Source: Microglena sp. YARC
Lineage: Eukaryota; Chlorophyta; Chlorophyceae; Chlamydomonadales; Chlamydomonadaceae
Direction of reading: 5' to 3'
Assembly: GCA_022414725.1 (NCBI GenBank)
Contig: CM039462.1
Location: forward strand, 127,135,556-127,199,555
Length of the DNA stretch: 64,000 bases
In this document: piece after piece, positions 35,980 through 44,861 of the stretch
How the letters are laid out: every line of letters begins with the position of its first letter
Position numbering within the stretch: the stretch's first letter is position 1
Notes under the pieces: model-generated
The model's input: the letters and a program-made list of their open reading frames with translations, nothing else
Database searches by the model: none
Told to the model about the DNA's origin: nothing
Program-made: the position numbers and the translations under genes

Positions 35980-36705
35980 TCATGCCTGCCTGCAGAATGA
36001 ACGATCTATCCCTTTCCTAAGATCTGTTGTAATGGCGCGCAGAATGCGATCCACCTGATCGGATGATGTGTGCACTCCTCCACCCGTCTTGCACATCCAG
36101 GCGAAACACTCACAGTTCCATCTGATAAGGCGGTACTCGTGCAAGCTTGCATGGGGCAACTGGATAAGCAGACTGGCAATGTTGACTGCTCGCTCACGTT
36201 GCATCGCCTCGTCTCCTTCCTCACCACTGCAAGGCACGCATCCAAACGTGCGGTGTCCAGCTAAGAACACGTCGTAGCGCACAAACTGAAGTTTGGCATC
36301 GCGCATTTTGCTATTCCCGGTGGGGGAGCTGAAGTTAGCGATGCTTGGTGTATCGCTGGTGTGAGGGCGAGATACAATGCCATGGTGTGCATAACCATTG
36401 CGCCACCCCCCGATCATCACAACAACGTGGTCTCCGTGGCGTAAGGTCTTGAAAGCCAGAGCTGTGTTGTGTACCACGGTGTTTGTTGGGGCCAACGACC
36501 AATGGCCAGCATCCTGGTCCTCCAGCAATTGCAATAACGAAGCCATCCTGCGTCGTGAGCAACGGAGCAAATGCCCTTGCAGTGAGGTGATTGCAGATCT
36601 CCATTGGCGCGGGTACAGGCATCTCTGAATGTGTATTGTCAAACTGCGCCATACGTTGGAAGGAATCTGCTTCATGCATAACATGCTCAATGTTGGTATC
36701 TTCAT
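35980..36705 (-). CDS. LRAT/NlpC-like domain protein
   Basis: Start at ATG 36,705, about 241 residues. 'LRHGDHVVVMIGGW...YAHHGIV' and 'IRWNCECFAWMCKTGGG' match the two LRAT signature blocks: the G-D-H..H-H-G His motif (about H107/H108) and N-C-E-x-F (nucleophile Cys about 198). LRAT/HRASLS proteins are thiol acyltransferases or phospholipases of the NlpC/P60 clan; acyl transfer here is inferred. The hydrophobic C-terminal anchor of vertebrate members is absent. The N-terminal 80 residues are unrecognised. Confidence 0.65.
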   Translation of the reverse strand: MKIPTLSMLCMKQIPSNVWRSLTIHIQRCLYPRQWRSAITSLQGHLLRCSRRRMASLLQLLEDQDAGHWSLAPTNTVVHNTALAFKTLRHGDHVVVMIGGWRNGYAHHGIVSRPHTSDTPSIANFSSPTGNSKMRDAKLQFVRYDVFLAGHRTFGCVPCSGEEGDEAMQRERAVNIASLLIQLPHASLHEYRLIRWNCECFAWMCKTGGGVHTSSDQVDRILRAITTDLRKGIDRSFCRQA

Positions 36706-36872
36706 CGTGATTAGATGAGACAACGATGAGGGGTTTATATTTGTTCCAGGTTCAGTGAAGCTCAGTGAAGCTCAGTGAGTGTGACTGAGGACTCGTATCT
36801 TCATGTCAGGTTCCTTGCCATCCAACATGACCAGAGCTGCCTGATTGGAAAACAGGATTCCTTGTACCGGCT

Positions 36873-37615
36873 TCAGTTCCGAGCGGATGTTAGTCGCTCA
36901 CACTCAATGATGTGTCGAATATTTTTTATGATGTTAGTGTTTGCTTCGTCTATGCATCGTTTGCATCCCACGGATTCAAGGAACTGCATGATTCCTTCAT
37001 GCTCGCAGGCGAATCCAAAGTTTGCACAACTCGTGTTACATGTGACACCTTGCGCGTGCAACCACAGCAACATTTCAAGGTCCCCATTGCCTGCAGCAAT
37101 CATGGTAGCATGCTCAGAACACTTAAAATTTGTGTTGTCATACAACCATTTTACAATATGTAGGTGACCAGTATATGCCGCCCAATCGGCCGATGTCCTA
37201 GTGCCGCCTAAGCCATTGTCATGCAGCCACAACAGAACGTTCATATGCCCATTGCGTGCTGCCAAGTCGAATGCATAGGTCGTGCAGACCTCCTCAGTAT
37301 TCACCAGCAGCCATTGCAATAGGGGCAAGTGTCCTTGCGTGCTGCCCAGTCAGCCCCTGTTGTCAATACTTTTTTGTTGTGTAGGAACTCAGTTTGGCGC
37401 AGGCTCGTGGGAATGGCTACCTGCTTGCAGTGCACATGCGACAGAATGGTCCATGCACTTCGCAATGACAGTTCTGTGACGTCAAATACCGCAAGCTTGA
37501 GTAGATTGCGCATGTAGTACTTCATACCAGCATTGCATGTCAAGGATAATACATACATGTCGACCGCAGATAGATGATTGGCCAGCTCGTGCCACAAGAA
37601 GCATGTCTCATGCCA
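36873..37615 (-). pseudogene. F-box/ankyrin gene with one-base frameshift
   Basis: From ATG 37,615 the first frame encodes an F-box-like start ('FLWHELANHLSAVDMYVLSL') and linker. It reaches 'TGADWAARK' and then turns to nonsense. One frame over, ankyrin repeats continue: 'GHLPLLQWLLVN', 'DLAARNGHMNVLLWLHDNG', 'DWAAYTGHLHIVKWLYDN' and 'MIAAGNGDLEMLLWLHAQG', to 'GFACEHEGIMQFLESVGC'. The break is near 37,335 and fits loss of one base in a repeat codon. F-box/ankyrin proteins recruit targets to SCF ubiquitin ligases and abound in giant viruses. Confidence 0.8.
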
Positions 37616-37732
37616 CATGAACACACCAATTATATAAAAAGTGCATTTTTTTATTCTCTCCTCCTCGCCGCTGCAATGCTGGCCAGACGCGTCCACCGCG
37701 ATTCACATCCAGCCATCCATGTACACCCCTCA

Positions 37733-37885
37733 AACTGCGGAGCCCCTTTAATCTCTTCCCCCAGCGGGGGCGACCGGAGGGGAGCCCCCACAAAGGAGTC
37801 CGCGAGGAACCGAGCGGGTGGGCGACCGGAGGGGAGCCACAATTCACATCAACCAGCAGACACACACACACACACACACACACAC
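37733..37885 (+). repeat. GC-rich dispersed element, copy 3, plus CA tract
   Basis: Copy of the GC-rich element ending CATCAACCAGCAGACAC, followed by a (CA)n run at 37,859-37,884. Confidence 0.85.
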
Positions 37886-37975
37886 CGGAGGGGGCATGTC
37901 GAAGCAGAAATCGTTATCTTAGGCGCGAAACAAGCAACGCACGAACTCCATCTTGAGGGCATCGTCATTCCCGAA

Positions 37976-38050
37976 TCTTTGTTCGTAAAGGACAGCAGCC
38001 ACGGGGGAGTTGACCCCTATGATACCCCTATGGAGAATTCATTGTCTTTC
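37976..38050 (+). repeat. Fanzor 3'-flank relic, copy 3
   Basis: Only the last codons (TTCGTAAAGGACAGCA) and the conserved flank GGGGGAGTTGACCCCTATG to GAATTCATTGTCTTTCTTA remain. It abuts a mariner family-2 end at 38,051. Confidence 0.65.
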
Positions 38051-38097
38051 TTACACTCGACGGAATACTAAAATGAAACGGTTTTACAAAATCGGCC

Positions 38098-38301
38098 TCA
38101 TACCACAAAACGAGCTTGAGCTGCGCATGAAAAGAGAGTGCGAGCAACAATTGCCGATACGTACGTCGGATGTTTAGGCTGAGGAGGCACAGCAGCAGCT
38201 GCCTCGGTTACCTCAGCCCGGCGGCAGAGTTCTTCGATCGCATCATCAGCTTGAGGGGTGCCGAGCATCGCCCTAAGCTCCGATACGGTCTTTGTGTCCA
38301 T
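38098..38301 (-). CDS. Short paralogous ORF, copy 1 (67 aa)
   Basis: 'MDTKTVSELRAML' ... 'FFELCRRAEVTEAAAAVPPQ' ... 'TYVSAIVARTLFSCA'. A second copy lies at 38,860-39,099. The small helical protein has an Ala-rich centre that varies in length. No family known. Both copies sit between family-2 mariner ends and may have moved with them. Confidence 0.45.
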   Translation of the reverse strand: MDTKTVSELRAMLGTPQADDAIEELCRRAEVTEAAAAVPPQPKHPTYVSAIVARTLFSCAAQARFVV

Positions 38302-38403
38302 CCTGTATACAACTGTTCAAGATATGTATATTTACGTGGCAAAAACGATAAGAGATTTCTTCAAACCCAACACAACTACACAAATTTTAACATATTCAAA
38401 TAC

Positions 38404-38829
38404 AGTCGACGGAATACTAAAATGAAACCGCCTCGTGTACGGCACACCTTACGGTGTAACCTAATGGTGTAGAAATCCACGGGGCATTGGAACACCAATA
38501 CGATTTTGAATCAACAAATTGCAAGATGTTAACAAGAATATCGTGGTTCTTTTTTATATCACGGCTCTCCATCCTGCAGACTCCGTATCGTTCTTTTGTC
38601 GGTACTTTCGAGAGTGTCCATTGAAGGACCAGCCGCACTTAAGCGATCTCCTCTTCCCAGTACCGTGACCCAAAAGAACACGGGGTCTTTGTTGATGTGC
38701 AATGCGTCATGTAAGGAGGTTTCTTTGCTGGACGGGTCATTTTATAGGACCATCCACTCATACAATATATGATTGTCACCGCATTATACCGTTTTTTTGA
38801 TGTTTCATTTTACTGTTCCGCCGACTGTA
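38404..38829. mobile_element. Family-2 mariner-like MITE, about 425 bp
   Basis: The left end TACAGTCGACGGAATACTAA and the right end (inverted TACAGTCGGCGGAACAGTAA) face each other, consistent with a TA target. It contains a 73-codon minus-strand ORF (38,417-38,638, with 'LVNILQFVDSKS') of doubtful coding value. Part of its left side recurs at 57,384-57,495. Confidence 0.6.
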
Positions 38830-38859
38830 GGATATACGGGTAGCTTAAATTCAACGGTT

Positions 38860-39099
38860 TTACAAAATCGGCCTCATACCAAAACGAGCTTGAACTGCGC
38901 ATGAAAAGAGAGTGCGAGCAACAATTGCCGATACGTACGTCGGATGTTCAGGCTGAGGAGGCACAGCAGCAGATGCCTCGGCTGCCTCGGCTGCCTCGGT
39001 TACCTCAGCCCGGCGGCAGAGTTCGAAGAACACATCATCAGCTTCGATAGCATCAGCGAGCATCATCGCCCTAAGCTCCGATACGGTCTTTGTGTCCAT
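38860..39099 (-). CDS. Short paralogous ORF, copy 2 (79 aa)
   Basis: Same N- and C-terminal blocks as 38,098-38,301, with an extended Ala/Glu repeat encoded by GGCTGCCTC units. Start at ATG 39,099. Confidence 0.45.
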   Translation of the reverse strand: MDTKTVSELRAMMLADAIEADDVFFELCRRAEVTEAAEAAEASAAVPPQPEHPTYVSAIVARTLFSCAVQARFGMRPIL

Positions 39100-39154
39100 C
39101 CTGTACACAACTATTTAAGCTATATATATTACCGCCTTATATACCGTTTTTTGG

Positions 39155-39310
39155 ATGTTTCATTTACTGTTCCACCGACTGTAGTTCTCAAATAAAGTGG
39201 GGCACACCTTATAATCATCCAGACTGCATATCGTTGCTTTTGGGCAACGTTGGGGGGTGCAGCAGGTTGAAGAGGTTCTCGAATATATTCCGAGTAGCCT
39301 CTTTGGTACA
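39155..39310 (+). mobile_element. Family-2 and family-1 mariner ends fused
   Basis: A right family-2 end (GTTTCATTTACTGTTCCACC) runs directly into a family-1 left end (CTGTAGTTCTCAAATAAAGT) sharing the TGTA. The family-1 interior extends to about 39,305, into the coding end of the next gene. Confidence 0.7.
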
Positions 39311-40129
39311 AGCCAAGCTCACCTCTCTCTGCATGACGAATGCCGGTTGAAACAAAGAACCTCGCATCTCGTTGTTTGCCCCCACCAGATGCAAGACGGA
39401 TCCGTTGAACACACGCATGTGACAGCGAATGGCGTCCTCAATCCCAGAGTAACAACAACATTCCCTGGTATCCATGATGCTGCCGATCGCTTTCACAAAT
39501 GCATTCAGTGTTTTCGAGTTCAAGACAGCGTCATCGGTTGCAAAGATGAACATGCACCGTCGAAGCTTGTTGTTGTTCTTGATCCCTCTCAGTGGGTTGA
39601 GGCCCTTGGAAGGCCGCGCACCGCAAAACAACATGAAAGGCAACACTGTTCCTCTGTGATGCATTGTCGCATGTGACACCTCCTCCAGTGACACCTTAGC
39701 CCCGTTGGTCATGACGAGTTGGCCGGAGGATCCATGACCACACAAGACGATCACGAGCACCGAGTCATCATGTGAGTGTGCCACGTGATCATCCAACATA
39801 TCCATCAGCTCCGCCTTCTTCAAGTGCCCAGGAAGCACAGCGACATGAAAGTCGAGTGGGTGCAAAAAGCGAACCCACGTGCTGTGGTGACCTGGTATGT
39901 CCAAACCATCCACATTCTTGCCCAACATGGTTCCTGCTTTACGCATGTGCACACATAAAGTCCTCTGAATGTGATCCGTAGGAACATAAGTATAATCCAC
40001 ATACAACAAAAGTGCCTTGCTACTGGATGATGAAGAGGGCGAGTCGGTTGGCAGCTCATGTTCATGGTGGCAAAATTGATGATCTGGCTCTTCTTCATCA
40101 TCATCATAATGCGGGAGACGCCAACGCAT
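39215..40129 (-). CDS. Caspase-like protease 2, C-terminus replaced by transposon
   Basis: Start at ATG 40,129. 'KALLLYVDYTYV', 'LKKAELMDMLDDHVA', then 'SVLVIVLCGHGSSGQLVMTN' with the catalytic His (about H132) and 'VLPFMLFCGARPSKG' with the presumed nucleophile Cys (about C169). The order and spacing are those of a caspase-type (C14) p20 domain. The second half ('MFIFATDDAVLNSKTLNAFV' onward) is unrecognised. The last 28 codons (from 'TKEATRNIFENLF') read antisense through a family-1 mariner end, so the native C-terminus is lost or was exonised. Unrelated at fine scale to the protease at 19,198. Confidence 0.65.
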   Translation of the reverse strand: MRWRLPHYDDDEEEPDHQFCHHEHELPTDSPSSSSSSKALLLYVDYTYVPTDHIQRTLCVHMRKAGTMLGKNVDGLDIPGHHSTWVRFLHPLDFHVAVLPGHLKKAELMDMLDDHVAHSHDDSVLVIVLCGHGSSGQLVMTNGAKVSLEEVSHATMHHRGTVLPFMLFCGARPSKGLNPLRGIKNNNKLRRCMFIFATDDAVLNSKTLNAFVKAIGSIMDTRECCCYSGIEDAIRCHMRVFNGSVLHLVGANNEMRGSLFQPAFVMQREVSLACTKEATRNIFENLFNLLHPPTLPKSNDMQSG

Positions 40130-40217
40130 TTCGTCAAATATTTTGACCCTGAGTACAGTAAACACACGATTTCCCCCTTATCTACATTCACCCGAGTACA
40201 CAAGAAACGCATAATTT

Positions 40218-40547
40218 CTAACGAGAATCTAGGTCTACGACAGTTGTCCCGTTGAAAACGATGCCATGAGTGGTTCCTGTTAAGATCATTTGCTCTATTG
40301 TGCACTTGTAACGCCGACCTTTCTCACCCTTGAAGCGTTTAACATTGGGGTAGAGCCCCACCCCAGCGTGCTCTAGGAGCTCGGCAGCCAAGATCAAAGG
40401 GTTCAGGCAGTAATGTCTGCTATGGTCAAGAGTGGGCCATAGGTTCGAGTACATCTGCAATGCTACATCCATGTCAGCATCTGGAATGGCGTGGCTGGTA
40501 GGATAGGTGTCACGCCATGTCTGCAAACTTGAGCGAGTGAGGCACAT
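40218..40547 (-). CDS. Hypothetical protein, about 109 aa
   Basis: Start at ATG 40,547. Contains 'LWPTLDHSRHYCLNPLILAA' and 'GRRYKCTIEQMILTGTTHGI'. Good coding composition, no family recognised. It lies 89 bp upstream of the caspase-like gene on the same strand, the only close same-strand pair here; co-transcription is not shown. Confidence 0.5.
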   Translation of the reverse strand: MCLTRSSLQTWRDTYPTSHAIPDADMDVALQMYSNLWPTLDHSRHYCLNPLILAAELLEHAGVGLYPNVKRFKGEKGRRYKCTIEQMILTGTTHGIVFNGTTVVDLDSR

Positions 40548-40639
40548 ATTGTTTCTCTGCCAGAGAGCGATATGTTTATAATACAAGTAATGTGGCCTGA
40601 ATTTATCTTTGCTTCGAGAGCAGACCTACGACTTGGCTT

Positions 40640-40960
40640 GCGAGTTTCACAAAGTTCACTCGCGATTCTGAGACCGGAGATCGCGGAAACGCATTCAATA
40701 GGTGGCTTTGCATGGGAGACGCTTTTGGAATCGTTCAATTCTGACACCAGCCAAGAAAGTTAGGGGATCTCAAAGTTTTGTTTGGTGTGACTTTCTTTCC
40801 ATTTGCTGCGCAGATTCGCATTCATTCGCACGCATCCCCCTCTCGCGACAAAATCGAGGACCAGAGCGTAGAAGGAGGTGAGTCTCGCGGTTGGGACCTG
40901 CAAGCAAGCTATCAGGGTGCAATTTGTGGTCTTGGGATGCATGAATCCACGAATTATGAT
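40640..40960. other. Intergenic with a diverged repeat
   Basis: 40,650-40,745 is related, inverted, to the 219-bp repeats at 10,783-11,070 (GATCGCGGAAACGCATTCA). No gene. Confidence 0.5.
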
Positions 40961-40965
40961 CCCAA

Positions 40966-41241
40966 TCACTCTGGTGTCCAACTAAAAGTCCTAATTACGT
41001 TTTTGATCTCAGAGATGTCGGTGAGAGGCGTTGGCCAGGCAGAGAATCCATGATTCTCAGGATATGCCAGCCACATTGTAACCCGATGTCTAAAGTCATC
41101 GATAGCCTCTGATATTGTTCCCCCTATTCCCCCCTGACATGCCAACAAGGAATCTTCCACAGTTCGAATACTGCAAATGAAACCTGATATCGGACTACTG
41201 TCGTCTGTATACTGAACGGTGACTGTGTACGTTGGTGGCAT
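40966..41241 (-). CDS. Hypothetical protein, 91 aa
   Basis: 'MPPTYTVTVQYTDDSSPISG' ... 'GGIGGTISEAIDDFRHRVTM' ... 'LTDISEIKNVIRTFSWTPE'. Intact here, frameshifted at 8,930-9,195. The paired strands followed by a helix suggest a small alpha/beta domain. The family is unknown. A decayed mariner family-1 end lies just upstream (41,250-41,345). Confidence 0.5.
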   Translation of the reverse strand: MPPTYTVTVQYTDDSSPISGFICSIRTVEDSLLACQGGIGGTISEAIDDFRHRVTMWLAYPENHGFSAWPTPLTDISEIKNVIRTFSWTPE

Positions 41242-41620
41242 GTGTATGAATTTTAGAATGGTTGGGCTCTATTTGTAAATAAAGCACGCCTTATACTCTA
41301 AAAAACTGCAGATCGTTTCTTTTGGGCAACGTTGGGGGGTGTACGTACCCATGTCATCGTACTCACCTCCTTATATTCAAGCATGTGATTTTGGCACGGC
41401 ATGCAACGCATCTCTTGGAGGGGTATACAGAGGCAGGCAGCGTCGGTGATAGGCGACCTGAACTGTCAAGTCATCCACGTCCGTACACACGTCAAGCTGG
41501 ATGAATACAATGAAGCTTTGTGGGCGGACTCTACAAGTGGTCTGTGACAAACGTAACAGCTTCGGTGGTGCGCGTCTGATTGCAAAATATTGACGCTTAT
41601 ATGTATTAATAACAACCAAC

Positions 41621-41974
41621 ATGGGACACAAATTTGTCATCGTATCTGCCTCTTGTCCGTCACTTGAAGCATACAACCATATATTACATCCACTACAGGA
41701 AATCATGGGGTTTCGCATCATAGCACTGGATGAGCCCCTTACATATTGCTTGACTGAACTACTCTCGGTGTGGCAGGTGACTTCATTGCCAGCCATCAGA
41801 GATGACAATGGACTCTTCTGCGGCCGTCAAGCACTGATGTGGGCGCAGGAGAAGGGGTTCGACATCACAGAGGATGCTCTCGATGCATGTAGTGTCACAA
41901 TCAGCGAATTGAAACAACTGACTAGCGCAAATAGACCAGGGGGGCAAAGAGTGAATCCTGTGCATACATTATAA
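41621..41974 (+). CDS. Degenerate thioredoxin-fold protein
   Basis: 117 residues from ATG 41,621. 'KFVIVSASCPSLEAYNHI' places a single Cys where a C-x-x-C would be. 'VTSLPAIRDDNGLFCGRQAL' supplies a cis-Pro-like turn and following strands. Comparable in layout to the CxxC protein at 30,516. Without the second Cys, a monothiol or non-redox role is likely. Assignment is moderate. Confidence 0.45.
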   Translation: MGHKFVIVSASCPSLEAYNHILHPLQEIMGFRIIALDEPLTYCLTELLSVWQVTSLPAIRDDNGLFCGRQALMWAQEKGFDITEDALDACSVTISELKQLTSANRPGGQRVNPVHTL

Positions 41975-42163
41975 TGACAAGTACAGAGAAAGCTCTAACG
42001 TTGTTTGTATCGACGAAGCAGGATTTTACGCAGGCGAACAAAGAAAATTTATCTTTTCAGAGGAGCCTCCGGAAGAATTCTTCAGTATTTATTTTTTGTT
42101 GAAATAATTGTTGTTCACGAGATGGAGTGTGCGTTTTTGCTGAGTTTGTGAGCAATGCACTTG

Positions 42164-42454
42164 TCATTCAGCGCGGATACGTGTTCGGCCCCTGACAATT
42201 TTATAGAAGTGCATACACCTGTTCTTCATTGGAGTCCCGTCACTCCACACATGATATTGTAAGCAGTTGAGACAAGACTGCAGCTGCTTGTTGTGTTGCA
42301 CCTTGAATTCCGCAAAAATGTCGTCCTCTATATTTTTATACATTGTTAACGAAACTGGATCATGCAACACCTTTGATTCGTACAGCAAGATCTTTGTTTG
42401 CGTATCAATCATGTTGATGATCGTGTCTAACACATCTTGTGGCAATGCACCCAT
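42164..42454 (-). CDS. Short F-box-like protein
   Basis: 96 residues from ATG 42,454. 'MGALPQDVLDTIINMIDTQT' resembles an F-box start; the rest, with 'LNCLQYHVWSDGTPMKNRCM', has no recognised repeat. Probably a small or truncated F-box family member. CCGGTCAATAATGTTACAG upstream recurs near 20,595. Confidence 0.4.
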   Translation of the reverse strand: MGALPQDVLDTIINMIDTQTKILLYESKVLHDPVSLTMYKNIEDDIFAEFKVQHNKQLQSCLNCLQYHVWSDGTPMKNRCMHFYKIVRGRTRIRAE

Positions 42455-42529
42455 GAGCTAAGATGTGTTTTTAGTTACACTCAGACCGGTCAATAATGTT
42501 ACAGTATATTGAATCAATTCCAATTCTCT

Positions 42530-43087
42530 ATGTACAACTTGGACAGACGGTCGATTGTTGTACACATGTACACATTGCTGCAAAGTTTGAAGATAGTTTT
42601 AAATGCGGACGAGCATGAACAGGGCGATGCAATACGGAGGGTCATTGATGAGGAGGACACGGTCACCTTACGGTGTCTGTGCAAATGGGCATCCGAGAGC
42701 AATAGACTGTGCAGGTTACTAAGCATCCTAATGTGTTATTCTATTGACGCAAACAGATTGAACAGTTTTCGTTGCATCCTGTTACATCTTCCTCAATATC
42801 CATGGTTTTACGAGTTCGGGAGAAACACGGTGGGAGTATACACTCTCATGCACTCAGCTGCACGATTCCGACCACGCCACATGCACCTGCTCCTTCAAAA
42901 GTTTTCATACAATAGTTTTGAACTGGCAACTGCAAACCATGTTGCAGAGCATCACAAACAAGGATGGGTGAGCGACATCCTGGAACATGTTAGTTCTCAA
43001 TTTCCGACCCTAATGCATGCACACAAAGACAAAATGGTGTGTCCATACCGAAGCACGCCGTTCGCCTTTAAAGGAATTACAGACTGA
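42530..43087 (+). CDS. Hypothetical ankyrin-like protein, 185 aa
   Basis: Start at ATG 42,530. Helical throughout. 'VYTLMHSAARFRPRHMHLLL' and 'FELATANHVAEHHKQGWVSD' look like degenerate ankyrin repeats, and 'RRVIDEEDTVTLRCLCKW' like an earlier one. No clear F-box. Complete frame. Confidence 0.45.
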   Translation: MYNLDRRSIVVHMYTLLQSLKIVLNADEHEQGDAIRRVIDEEDTVTLRCLCKWASESNRLCRLLSILMCYSIDANRLNSFRCILLHLPQYPWFYEFGRNTVGVYTLMHSAARFRPRHMHLLLQKFSYNSFELATANHVAEHHKQGWVSDILEHVSSQFPTLMHAHKDKMVCPYRSTPFAFKGITD

Positions 43088-43176
43088 GGTTGGGCATTTG
43101 TGAGGCTGCCTTATAGTACCATGGGTTGGCATGGATTACATGAGGCTGCTTGGGTAGGGTGGTGAATTCCGGGGAA

Positions 43177-43796
43177 CTAAAATTCAACGGCCAAGCAGGG
43201 TTCGGCACTTGAATTGGTCAAGTTTTCGTAAGTCCCAGATGACAAGGTGTCCCACTTTCCTAGCTGTATGATAGTGCTGTCATCCAACGCTGCCGCCACG
43301 GCATTGGTCACGCACTCTTCGATCAGTCGATCATCAGTGTCACAGTAAGCCTTCATCTGACGTAGTTGTTCCTCACGAACATTCGCTACCCTAACCACTA
43401 TGATCCTCCATGTCAAGTTGTAGCATCCATAGTGGAACCGTTGCACACAAACATAGCTTGCTGCTGCTGTCTGCAAATCCTTAGAATTTGAATGCCGCAG
43501 TAAGCGATGACATATGACCGATTAATCTCGATGATGTAGGTGTTCTCCACGCGCGCAGCCTTAATGGTAGTTACATCTGTTGTATCATGCACACTCAGCT
43601 CAGGTGTGAACACTGTGATACCATCTGCATTCTCTGTCCAAACGCGTCCCGTGTGGTTTGACAAGCTTTGAAGCTTGATGACTATGTCTGGCGCCATGTC
43701 ACTCCGGAGCACGTGGACGGTGCGATTCATATAGCTTATAGACATGGGAACAATGCCTGTAGAAGTCATGACAACAGGTGTATTACACACACACAT
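43177..43796 (-). CDS. Hypothetical protein in two frames
   Basis: From ATG 43,796 a 127-codon frame ('MNRTVHVLRSDMAPDIVIKL' ... 'AYCGIQILRICRQQQ') ends at 43,413. Coding-like sequence ('YNLTWRIIVVRVANVREEQL') continues in another frame from about 43,470 to 43,177. A frameshift or small intron near 43,440-43,480 would join them. Family unknown. Confidence 0.4.
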
Positions 43797-43974
43797 AAAT
43801 AGTTGCTTTATATTAAGAATGAGGCCTCCGACAAAAAAGAACGGACGCTTGATGAATGGATCGAGTGGGCCGGTGCGCTCCGCATGAACGCATCGAATTG
43901 CAGAAAATTAACAAAATGCAACGATAAAGTATCGGATGCGGGTGAAGTCGTTGACAAAACTTCAAAGCCCCGTC

Positions 43975-44105
43975 ATCCTCACGCAAACGGCGGAACACTG
44001 TGTCGTCCGGTCATCAATCATCCTCGTCCATCGGAGTACATCAATCATCCTCACACATGCACGGCGGCTTGCGCATACCCCTGTTCGTCCATCAGCGTCC
44101 ACACG
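43975..44105. repeat. Dispersed CGCAAACGGCGGAACACTG module
   Basis: CTCACGCAAACGGCGGAACA followed by CGTCCAT and CACACATGCACGGCGGCTTG phrases, as between genes at 0.7-2.3 kb and 14 kb. Confidence 0.7.
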
Positions 44106-44117
44106 ACACACGAAGAA

Positions 44118-44345
44118 AAGCACACGGAAACGAAAATCTGCGAGGGGGGGGTCAAAGGATACAGGATGGTGTAAAGGATCGACTTATGCTGCTTGAAGGA
44201 GCAGCTTGTTCAGGATGGAAGGGAGAATAAATAAGGACTTAGGCGACTTCAAGGAACCCTCAAGGATCGTACAGAGTGCCCAGGTGCTTTCACAGCTTGG
44301 AAGGAGCGATTCTGACGATTCCAGAGGTAAGCCAACCTCGAGTGT
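44118..44345 (+). pseudogene. Relic of the D5 3' end and flank
   Basis: ACGGAAACGAAAATCTGCGA, then AAAGGATACAGGATGGTGTA, matches the last 15 codons of the D5 helicase (6,228-6,274), and the downstream sequence matches 6,490-6,720 with deletions. A G-run replaces GGGGTTTT. Confidence 0.75.
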
Positions 44346-44599
44346 GTACTCACCTACGTAGATCGGGCGTTTTTTTTTCAGATTTATGGCACCAAAAATC
44401 AGGACTGGCTGGAGCCCCAAAAGTAATACCAATGAACACATTTTCAGAGCCAAAACAGGGTCCTGGGGGTCAGAGGCCCCTGCGCCAGGGCTGGAAAAAG
44501 GGGAGCAGCCACTTAGGTCGGGCTCTAAGGTCCACTTGCGGGCCCCGCAACGCGGCCCCCACTTGCGGGGAAGAGGAATGCGGCGTCGACCAAAAGCGG

Positions 44600-44712
44600 C
44601 TTTGAGTAGCCTCTGGGTTGCCTCACGGTAATCTCTGGGTTGTCTCACGGTTGTCTCACAGTTGTCTCACGGTAGTTTCACGGTTGTGCCACGGTTGTGC
44701 CACGGTTGGGGC
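44600..44712. repeat. CTCACGGTTGT repeats
   Basis: About nine tandem copies of an 11-bp unit (TCTCACGGTTG and CCACGGTTGTG variants). Confidence 0.9.
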
Positions 44713-44861
44713 CGCAAATGTTACCTGAAATGTAACCAAAATGCGGCGTCGGCCAGGTGTAACTCACGGAGGTTGTTCTCATCCTCAAGCAACCAACCTC
44801 AAAACTGCTTGTCAAGTGATATATGTCGCCAACACTTGGATGAGAACCACCGTACCACATT

